Shown here piece by piece: positions 1 through 5,306 of a stretch of DNA of 5,957 nt (position 1 is the stretch's first letter; each line of letters opens with the position of its first letter). Origin of the DNA: Armatimonadota bacterium (lineage in GTDB: Bacteria > Armatimonadota > Armatimonadia > Armatimonadales > Armatimonadaceae); the NCBI GenBank assembly GCA_030833025.1, contig JAURHZ010000147.1, positions 1 to 5,957 on the forward strand, given 5' to 3'. The position numbers were made by a program, and so were the translations under genes. The notes under the pieces are model-generated. The model worked only from the letters and a program-made list of their open reading frames with translations, did not search any database and was not told the DNA's origin.

Positions 1-201
1 AAAGACCTGATTCGACGATTTGAGAGATTGTCCGGCATCAAGGCGATGCCTTTGGAGTCCATCGGAGTCACTGGAGATGCACGTGAGGCCACGGCGTTTG
101 CTGTCCTCGCAGACGCGAGACTTCGCGGAGTTACCTTTGATTTACGCAATGTGACTGGCAGCCAAGTCCGCCAAGGACTTGGCGCCATTGCACTACCGTA
201 G
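1..201 (+). CDS. anmK: Anhydro-N-acetylmuramic acid kinase, C-terminal end (partial)
   Basis: This is the last 66 codons of an open frame entering from the left edge and ending at TAG (199-201); the start is outside the window. AnmK phosphorylates 1,6-anhydro-MurNAc, with ring opening, to MurNAc-6-phosphate in the cytoplasm, as part of peptidoglycan recycling. The visible tail fits the end of the family: a 'GVTGDAREATAFAVLA' segment (residues 22-37 of the fragment) matches the conserved G-x-x-x-D-x-x-EA-x-x-FA-x-LA block, and 'NVTGS' followed by 'LGAIALP' matches the usual N-x-x-x-VTGA…LG-x-I-x-P ending. The protein finishes right after that motif, as family members do, so the C terminus looks intact. 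It converges on kdsA with no base between the stop codons. The identification rests on motifs recalled from the family, without an alignment, and only about one sixth of the protein is visible. Confidence 0.8.
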   Translation, partial: KDLIRRFERLSGIKAMPLESIGVTGDAREATAFAVLADARLRGVTFDLRNVTGSQVRQGLGAIALP

Positions 202-1038
202 CTAGCTAACTGCAGCTTCAATTTTCTTTAGGGTAGATAACAGTCCGGGCAAATCAGCCAGATCAAGCACCGTCGCGGCATCAGACATTGCGTTCTTTGG
301 GTCTGGATGCACTTCTAGGAACAGGGCATCTATACCAACCGCAACAGCAGCTTTTGCGAGGTGCGGGACGTACTCACGGGTCCCACCAGTGGCATGCCCT
401 TGGGCCGCAGGTTGTTGCACCGCATGTGTGGCATCAAAAACGACTGGCGCACCACTCGCGGCGGCCATGATTGGAAGCGACCGAAAGTCAACCACCAGAT
501 TGTGATACCCAAAGCTCACACCGCGCTCGGTCACGAGAATTCGGTTGTTACCGGTCGATTCAACCTTGCGCACTGCCTGTGCGATATCTTCTGGAGCCAT
601 AAACTGGCCCTTTTTTATGTTGACCACTCGGCCCGTCTCACCCGCTGCAATCAAAAGGTCCGTCTGGCGGCAGAGAAAAGCGGGAATTTGGATAACATCA
701 ACGACTTCTGCAACGGCCGCACATTGATCTGCCTGGTGGACATCCGTAACAACGGGAACGCCAAATTCCGATTTAATGGATGCAAGGACATCTAGGCCAG
801 CTTGAAGTCCATCTCCACGAAATGACTGAACGGATGTCCGATTTGCCTTATCGAAGGATGCCTTGAAAATATAGGGAATCGCTAGATCGTTCGTGATTTT
901 TTGTACTTCACGACAAATGGTCCGGCATAAGTCAAGATTTTCGATAACACAGGGTCCGGCCATGAGAGCAAACGGAAGTCCTTCACCAATCTGAACACTG
1001 TCTGTCACCAATACACGGCGGGTCATTACTCTAGACAT
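202..1038 (-). CDS. kdsA: 3-deoxy-8-phosphooctulonate (Kdo-8-P) synthase, metal-dependent type
   Basis: KdsA condenses phosphoenolpyruvate with D-arabinose-5-phosphate to give Kdo-8-phosphate, the committed step of Kdo synthesis, in the cytoplasm. The 278-residue product has the normal family length and a single TIM-barrel (DAHP synthase/KdsA fold). Visible motifs are AGPCVIE (27-33), FKASFDKANR (58-67), TDVH (98-101), IPAFLCRQTDLL (118-129), VNIKKGQF (139-146), FDATHAVQ (201-208) and EVHPDP (242-247). Cys30 stands where the metal-independent E. coli enzyme has Asn; with His205, Glu242 and Asp253 it completes the metal-ligand set known from the Aquifex enzyme, so a divalent-metal enzyme is inferred. 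The ATG at 1038 is chosen because GAGGAG sits six bases upstream; Met5 is a less likely alternative. It is the last gene of the operon, three bases after the kdsB stop. Confidence 0.97.
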   Translation of the reverse strand: MSRVMTRRVLVTDSVQIGEGLPFALMAGPCVIENLDLCRTICREVQKITNDLAIPYIFKASFDKANRTSVQSFRGDGLQAGLDVLASIKSEFGVPVVTDVHQADQCAAVAEVVDVIQIPAFLCRQTDLLIAAGETGRVVNIKKGQFMAPEDIAQAVRKVESTGNNRILVTERGVSFGYHNLVVDFRSLPIMAAASGAPVVFDATHAVQQPAAQGHATGGTREYVPHLAKAAVAVGIDALFLEVHPDPKNAMSDAATVLDLADLPGLLSTLKKIEAAVS

Positions 1039-1041
1039 TGA

Positions 1042-1767
1042 TTACTCCTCTGCAAACAAAGCACGTACGCGCTCAAGGTCATCGGCGGTATCGACGGATT
1101 CAGGCACATGTGTGGTTCGTACGACACGGATTCTATAGCCATGTTCCAGCGCCCGAAGCTGTTCAAGTGACTCTGTCTGCTCTAGGGGCGTCCGCGGAAG
1201 GTTCGGAAACGTTGCAAGGAAACGTCTACGATATGCATACAGTCCAACATGTTGTAGCGGTGTAGTAATGCCCTGTGCGCGTGGGAAGGGGATACCCGCA
1301 CGGGAGAAGTAAAGAGCATCACCATTTTGCTTCACTACCACCTTGACCGTGTTCGGATCGTCAAAGCGATCAGATGGCAGCTCACAGGCAAGCGTTGACA
1401 TCGCAAGATCGGCGTCTTCGAGCAATGGCGTAATCACGCTATTAATGGCATCCGCTGTTATACGCGGTTCATCACCTTGAACATTGACGATAATCTCGAC
1501 TGACTCAGGAAGCGATGTGATCGCCTCCGATAGACGGTCCGTACCGGTTTGATGTTGATGACTCGTCATGATGACGGGGGCATTGAAATTCTCAGCTGCC
1601 TCTGCGATTTCCGAATCTGGCGTAACGATAAACACGCTATCTGCATCGCTTGCGAGTGACTTCTCATACACCCACTGCACCATCGGTTTGCCTGCAATAT
1701 CGACGAGTGGCTTATTCGGGAGACGCGTTGCTGCAAGCCTCGCTGGAATCATCACGACAACATTCAT
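1042..1767 (-). CDS. kdsB: 3-deoxy-manno-octulosonate cytidylyltransferase (CMP-Kdo synthetase)
   Basis: KdsB activates Kdo with CTP to CMP-Kdo plus pyrophosphate, supplying the donor for the Kdo transferase of the LPS inner core. The 241-residue length is normal for the family (E. coli about 248). Motifs in order: IPARLAATRLPNKPL (7-21, nucleotide-binding N-terminal loop), TGTDR (74-78), VQGDEP (96-101, with the Mg-binding Asp99), DPNTVKVV (137-144), LYFSRAGIPFPR (152-163), HVGLYAYR (173-180), LEQTESLEQLR (195-205) and ESVDT (223-227). All core motifs are present and the gene looks functional. The ATG overlaps the rfaE2 stop by four bases (ATGA), and an AGGAG lies eight bases upstream at 1776-1780, so the start is well supported. 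KdsB and KdsA lie side by side although KdsC, the phosphatase acting between them, is absent here. Confidence 0.97.
   Translation of the reverse strand: MNVVVMIPARLAATRLPNKPLVDIAGKPMVQWVYEKSLASDADSVFIVTPDSEIAEAAENFNAPVIMTSHQHQTGTDRLSEAITSLPESVEIIVNVQGDEPRITADAINSVITPLLEDADLAMSTLACELPSDRFDDPNTVKVVVKQNGDALYFSRAGIPFPRAQGITTPLQHVGLYAYRRRFLATFPNLPRTPLEQTESLEQLRALEHGYRIRVVRTTHVPESVDTADDLERVRALFAEE
1045..1050 (-). promoter_or_regulatory. Ribosome binding site of kdsA
   Basis: On the minus strand GAGGAG lies in the last two sense codons of kdsB, followed by TAA TCA and then the kdsA ATG at 1038. The six-base spacing is near ideal and fixes the kdsA start in preference to Met5. Because the site lies inside the end of kdsB, kdsA translation is probably re-initiated or coupled. 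Confidence 0.75.
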
Positions 1768-2249
1768 GAATGGTGCTCCTGCATTTTTTTCACAATACCA
1801 GTGGTAGATTTGCCATCCACAAGCTGGAGAATCACAACATCCCCTCCATATGCCCTGACCACCTCTGTTTCCGGAAGGGCATCTGGCGTTTTATAGTCGC
1901 CTCCCTTGGCATGAATGTCTGGCTTTAGGATACGCAAGAGTGGAATGGGAGTGTCATCAGCAAAAATAGTCACTCCATCGACAAAATGAAGCGATGCCAT
2001 AACTTCTGCTCGGTCCAGCTCGGGGTTGATAGGCCGTGTTGGGCCTTTGAGACGACGTACGGATTCATCCGAATTAATGCCGACCACCAAGCGTTCACCA
2101 AGGCTCTTTGCTTCGCGTAGGTAACGTGTGTGTCCGACGTGCAGAATATCGAAGACACCATTCGTAAACACAACACGTTCTCCGCTTGCCTGCCAAGTGC
2201 GAATCTGCTCGGCGAGCTGCTCCCAACTGAGTACTTCAGGAATCTTCAT
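1764..2249 (-). CDS. rfaE2: D-glycero-beta-D-manno-heptose 1-phosphate adenylyltransferase (stand-alone)
   Basis: This 161-residue cytidylyltransferase-fold protein corresponds to the C-terminal adenylyltransferase domain of HldE (also called HldC). It would join ATP and D-glycero-beta-D-manno-heptose-1-phosphate to give ADP-heptose, the precursor of the heptosyltransferase donor. Visible motifs are FTNGVFDILHVGH (28-40, with the HxGH catalytic signature at 37-40), GINSDESVRRLKG (57-69), RP(I/L)N-like 72-75, AKGGDYK (114-120), LPETEVV (125-131) and STTGIVKKM (148-156), which resemble the ISTT-type end of HldE. No ribokinase-like kinase domain is fused, so the kinase (HldA) must be encoded elsewhere. 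The ATG overlaps the upstream GT9 stop by four bases (ATGA); AAGG four bases before it is a modest ribosome site. Glycerol-3-phosphate or FAD-type transferases share the fold, but the sugar-nucleotide context makes them unlikely. A run of seven A residues occurs near the 3' end. Confidence 0.93.
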   Translation of the reverse strand: MKIPEVLSWEQLAEQIRTWQASGERVVFTNGVFDILHVGHTRYLREAKSLGERLVVGINSDESVRRLKGPTRPINPELDRAEVMASLHFVDGVTIFADDTPIPLLRILKPDIHAKGGDYKTPDALPETEVVRAYGGDVVILQLVDGKSTTGIVKKMQEHHS

Positions 2250-3250
2250 CCAGCCTTAATACGCCTTTCTACTGCATTTGCAACGCTCTCGACAGACATT
2301 TGTGTCATACATGCGATGTCGCCACGCTTACAGCTACGGCCTTGGCAGGGGACACAAGGAAGTGAGCGGTTGATGACCACCAAGTCAAGTGGGTTGTTCG
2401 ATGGCCCGGTACGATCAGGATCTGCTGCGCCACTCAGACACACAATGCGGGCTCCGACTGCAGCTGCAATATGCAACGGGCCAGTGTCACCGGTGACTGT
2501 TACTGCCGATGCCTGCATCACTGCCCCTAGTTCCTGCAATGTCAGCTTGCCGACAAGGGATTTTATCGGCCGACCAAGGTTGCTGATTATCGCCTCTTCT
2601 AGCCAAACATCCCCTGGACCGCCAATAAGAACAGGCGTATAGCCAGGCAAGTCTGTATCAATCCAGTTTATGAACTCCGCGAGTTTCTCCGGAGGCCAGC
2701 GATTGATGTCACGGGTACCAGCGGGGTTGATAACGATGGATTTTGCGATGTCAATGTCGAGATTGTTTGCAATCGTGTCCGAGTTGGATTTCGCATCTTG
2801 GGGAATCACGAACTCCATTCTTCGGTCTGCACCTAGTGGAATTCCTCCGGGAATGACATTCAGAAAGTCATCGATGGCGTGTCGTACTTTGCCTGTGGCA
2901 GCCTGGATACGTCGATCTTTTTTGAATGTCCACGTTGCGCCTGCCACGAGGCCAAAGCCAAGTGCGATGGACTTTAGCGATGGTTGTAAGTTGACGTAAA
3001 GATCTACTTTGCCAACATTTTTGCGAATCGAACATCCTTTGGAGTAACTTCCCTGTAGTGATGCTCTTGTCTCCTTATCAAGCCCAATTGTAGATGTAAC
3101 AAGCGTGGAATTTTTAAGAATTCCAGTGTTTCCAGATTCTGTAACGAAGGTAATCGATGCCGCTGAAAAATGTTGTTTTAGGACTTTGAGAAGTGGCGTC
3201 GCGAGCAGAATATCTCCCAAGCCACCGTAGCGGAGTACCACGATATTCAT
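2246..3250 (-). CDS. Glycosyltransferase family 9 (heptosyltransferase-like) with C-terminal Cys cluster
   Basis: This is a 334-residue GT9 (GT-B fold) protein, acting at the cytoplasmic face of the inner membrane, with ADP-heptose the expected donor. The N-terminal domain opens with VVLRYGGLGDILLATPLL (4-21), where Asp13 matches the catalytic aspartate of the family. The C-terminal nucleotide-binding domain has INPAGTRDINRWP (174-186), LIGGPGD (208-214), LVGKLTLQELGAVM (232-245) and GDTGPLHIAAAVGA (254-267). After SGAADPDRTGP it carries Cys299, Cys302, Cys307 and Cys314 in a C-x2-C-x4-C-x6-C pattern, seen in a subset of GT9 proteins but absent from its two upstream neighbours. It may add a further core heptose, or another sugar; the acceptor cannot be told from sequence. 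The ATG overlaps the previous stop (ATGA) and has AGGAG eight bases upstream at 3259-3263. Confidence 0.9.
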   Translation of the reverse strand: MNIVVLRYGGLGDILLATPLLKVLKQHFSAASITFVTESGNTGILKNSTLVTSTIGLDKETRASLQGSYSKGCSIRKNVGKVDLYVNLQPSLKSIALGFGLVAGATWTFKKDRRIQAATGKVRHAIDDFLNVIPGGIPLGADRRMEFVIPQDAKSNSDTIANNLDIDIAKSIVINPAGTRDINRWPPEKLAEFINWIDTDLPGYTPVLIGGPGDVWLEEAIISNLGRPIKSLVGKLTLQELGAVMQASAVTVTGDTGPLHIAAAVGARIVCLSGAADPDRTGPSNNPLDLVVINRSLPCVPCQGRSCKRGDIACMTQMSVESVANAVERRIKAG

Positions 3251-4230
3251 GAGAGCTGCTCCTGCACTACCGCTGCGACCATGTCGGCTGACAGCTTGGA
3301 CATGTCAGTATCTGGGGCTTGAAGAGCGCGGTGAGGTGGATAGTTTCGTCCCCATTTGTGGATTGGAGTTGGACCGAACAACGTTAGTGTTGGGGTACCA
3401 ACCGCGGCAGCGACATGGCTGACACCGGTATCAGCCGAAATCACAAGGTCAAAATTGGACAAAGTTGCCATCAGAGACCTCAGTGATGTCTTTCCAACTA
3501 GCGATGTAGCAGGGGAGTCTGCAAGCAATTCCTGTAGTGCATCTACGGATGCTTGTTCCTCGGGTCCACCGACCAGAAACACTTCTGCACCAATCGTACG
3601 GACACTTTGAATCAGCGACTTCCAAGCGGACACTGGGTACTGTTTATAGCCGTGCGATGCTCCCGGCTGAATGGCTACCCGCTTGATTCCAGCTTCCTTC
3701 GGCGGGATAACAGACAGATCATCTTGCCCAAGATAGAGACGTGGAGTTTGTCCAGACGATACTTGATCCGTCCCCGCGAGAGCTAGGATAGTGTCTACTT
3801 CTGTTGCCGTCTGGCTATAAGGAATACGTTGATGGAGGAGGAAACCGCGGCCTTCCGTTGGAAATCCGATGATCTGTTTTGCCCCGGTCAAACGGGCGAA
3901 AATTGCGGACCTGAACGAACGGTCTGCCAAATAGCACGCGTTAGGCCCACCTGTGGCCCTCAGCTGCGCTGCCATTGACAGATATTCCTTCCACAGCAGC
4001 CTTCTGCCCGCACTCGAACGCTTACTCGCATCCCGGGAGATCGTTAGTAACTTCCCAACATCAAGATGATTTTGCAGCAAGACCGCTGGCCCGCTTCCGG
4101 TCACAAGCGCTGGAAGGGAATCTCCATTTGCCCGTGAAGTGAACGCAAGATGCTGAACAAGGGGCAAAGTTACCATCGTGTCACCGAGAAATCGATGTTT
4201 TGCAACAACAAGGCTCGTTCGTTGGTTCAC
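3247..4230 (-). CDS. waaF: Glycosyltransferase family 9, probable LPS heptosyltransferase II
   Basis: This 327-residue GT9 protein is predicted to transfer heptose from ADP-heptose onto the growing LPS inner core. The N-terminal domain has VVAKHRFLGDTMVTLPLV (8-25; Asp17 is the likely catalytic base) and RSFRSAIFARLTGAKQIIGF followed by EGRGFLL (104-132), a block typical of proteins annotated as heptosyltransferase II. The C-terminal domain has IQPGASHGYKQYP (187-199), FLVGGPEEQ (218-226), LVGKTSLRSLMATL (244-257), ADTGVSHVAAAVGTPT (266-281) and LFGPTP (284-289). No transmembrane segment or signal peptide is seen. The start is GTG (4230-4228), overlapping the previous stop as GTGA; the ribosome site is weak (GGGG about six bases upstream), so it probably depends on coupling to the first gene. 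GT9 membership is firm; WaaF rather than another acceptor specificity is a moderate inference. Confidence 0.88.
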   Translation of the reverse strand: MNQRTSLVVAKHRFLGDTMVTLPLVQHLAFTSRANGDSLPALVTGSGPAVLLQNHLDVGKLLTISRDASKRSSAGRRLLWKEYLSMAAQLRATGGPNACYLADRSFRSAIFARLTGAKQIIGFPTEGRGFLLHQRIPYSQTATEVDTILALAGTDQVSSGQTPRLYLGQDDLSVIPPKEAGIKRVAIQPGASHGYKQYPVSAWKSLIQSVRTIGAEVFLVGGPEEQASVDALQELLADSPATSLVGKTSLRSLMATLSNFDLVISADTGVSHVAAAVGTPTLTLFGPTPIHKWGRNYPPHRALQAPDTDMSKLSADMVAAVVQEQLS

Positions 4231-5234
4231 TTGGTACCCCGTGCTATGCGGTGTATTGCTTCGATAATTTCTGCCGTTGGAATGGCATCGACAACTCTAC
4301 CATCGGAGGCAAAATCTCTAAAGTTACGATTCTCCGCTGCGCCGCCAGCATCTAAAACAACATGAGGTGCATTTCCCCAGTCGTTTCCTGTTCGAACTGG
4401 ATCGGAAACACCGAAGAGACCAACAGTAGGAACACCTACGGCAACCGCAAGATGGAGTGCACCAGTGTCACTCGAAACGACGACATCCGAATGCGAAAGG
4501 ACGCCGGCAAGCTCTGAAAACGATGTTCTTCCGACGAGATTAGTGACTGCATGCGCAGTCAGATGGTCAATTCTCTCAGCAACCGCTTGTTCCTGCGGTC
4601 CACCAATGAGAACGGAAGAAAATCCATCCTCGTAAAGCTGACTAGAGACTCTTGCCCAATGCTCTGGCGACAATGTCTTAGATGGCACGGACGCGCCGAC
4701 GACCAGTGCTGCTGTGCGCTGGCAATCGCGCGTATCTGGAACGATAGTCGGCCTGGATGCTAGGAAATCATCTTTTATAAACGGAATTCGGCGGGCGCCG
4801 ATTGCATCACCCAAGCGAAGTATTTTCTCGACCATGTGGGTACGGTCAGTTGCCTCGACACTTGAATCCGTCATCAGTAGGTGGTTTCCTTCACGGCGCC
4901 AGTTGTAGCCGATACGACGTGGCGCGTTCGATAGGCGGGAAACCAGACTGGAAACAAACAACCCTTGTGCATCGAGAACAACATCATAGCTAGCTGCTCG
5001 AAGTTCGCTCCCGAGCCTCATACACGGACCAAGCTTTTTGGATGCCAAAACGTGTACGTTATCGAGCAGAGGGTGCCCTTGCAGCAACGGTGCAAATGAA
5101 CGCTGAACCGCCCATCCAATTGTTGCAGATGGAAAGGATTCTCGAAGTCCATGTAGCAACGGTAGTGTCTGTACGACATCGCCAAAAGCACTAAGTTTGA
5201 CAATCAGGATGCGGTTTACATTTGGCACGAGCAT
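4227..5234 (-). CDS. waaC: Glycosyltransferase family 9, probable LPS heptosyltransferase I; first gene of the operon
   Basis: Read from the ATG at 5234 this is a 335-residue GT9 protein, the usual size for WaaC, which adds the first heptose to Kdo-lipid A. The N-terminal domain has RILIVKLSAFGDVVQTLPLL (8-27; Asp19 catalytic) and YDVVLDAQGLFVSSLVSRL (83-101), which recalls the DAQG-L-x-x-S segment of WaaC. The C-terminal domain has VGASVPSKTLSPEHW (179-193), VLIGGPQEQ (208-216), NLVGRTSFSELAGVLS (232-247), SDTGALHLAVAVGVPT (255-270) and GVSDPVRTG (275-283). The frame stays open to an ATG at 5453, but that extra part is antisense to ilvE and carries no family sequence, so it is rejected. No ribosome site precedes 5234. 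The in-frame GTG at 5228 lies seven bases after a TATACT box and may be the true, leaderless start, two codons shorter. WaaC rather than another GT9 specificity is likely but not certain. Confidence 0.9.
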   Translation of the reverse strand: MLVPNVNRILIVKLSAFGDVVQTLPLLHGLRESFPSATIGWAVQRSFAPLLQGHPLLDNVHVLASKKLGPCMRLGSELRAASYDVVLDAQGLFVSSLVSRLSNAPRRIGYNWRREGNHLLMTDSSVEATDRTHMVEKILRLGDAIGARRIPFIKDDFLASRPTIVPDTRDCQRTAALVVGASVPSKTLSPEHWARVSSQLYEDGFSSVLIGGPQEQAVAERIDHLTAHAVTNLVGRTSFSELAGVLSHSDVVVSSDTGALHLAVAVGVPTVGLFGVSDPVRTGNDWGNAPHVVLDAGGAAENRNFRDFASDGRVVDAIPTAEIIEAIHRIARGTK

Positions 5235-5235
5235 C

Positions 5236-5241
5236 AGTATA
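5236..5241 (-). promoter_or_regulatory. Putative -10 box of the LPS operon
   Basis: Read on the minus strand, TATACT (5241 to 5236) matches the TATAAT consensus at five of six places. It ends one base before the ATG at 5234 and seven bases before the in-frame GTG at 5228. A start of transcription at the usual distance would fall on that GTG, giving a leaderless mRNA. No good -35 hexamer is visible at 15-19 bases; the 17-base position reads ACATGG. Confidence 0.4.
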
Positions 5242-5294
5242 CAAGTTTGCCATCGGAACCATGTATGCACATAGAGAACCGAGGTGGTGATGTG

Positions 5295-5300
5295 TATACT
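5295..5300 (+). promoter_or_regulatory. Putative -10 box of ilvE
   Basis: TATACT on the plus strand is followed by six bases and then the ATG at 5307, so transcription would begin at or next to the start codon (leaderless). TAGAGA at 5272-5277, 17 bases upstream, matches TTGACA at four of six positions and could be the -35. Confidence 0.45.
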
Positions 5301-5306
5301 TATGGC

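Larger units (their letters stand above)
5235..5306. promoter_or_regulatory. Divergent intergenic control region of the LPS operon and ilvE
   Basis: These 72 bases separate the first operon gene (minus) from ilvE (plus) and must hold both promoters unless one lies inside a gene. The palindrome GTATAC occurs at 5237-5242 and at 5294-5299; each gives a TATACT box pointing towards the nearer gene. Between them are an imperfect dyad ATGT-n4-ACAT (5261-5272), close to the centre of the region, and two GAACC copies 20 bases apart (5256-5260 and 5276-5280). Either could be an operator, but both are short enough to arise by chance. Confidence 0.55.

Noticed and set aside
199..235. Possible bidirectional terminator after anmK and kdsA (TAGCTAGCTA palindrome, then AATTTTCTTT).
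   Set aside because: The palindrome is AT-rich with no loop, the next possible stem (AGCT-n6-AGCT) is only four pairs, and the U-run is interrupted; too weak to call.
361..795. A 144-codon plus-strand open frame inside kdsA.
   Set aside because: It is a shadow of a clearly conserved gene on the other strand, with no recognisable domain and no ribosome site.
2130..2642. A 170-codon plus-strand open frame across the rfaE2/GT9 junction.
   Set aside because: Both strands' conserved proteins are accounted for on the minus strand; the antisense product is of low complexity and unlike any family I recognise.
5256..5280. GAACC direct repeats 20 bases apart and an ATGT-n4-ACAT dyad as a defined operator.
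   Set aside because: The elements are only 5 and 4+4 bases long and match no site I can name; they are noted within the intergenic region only.
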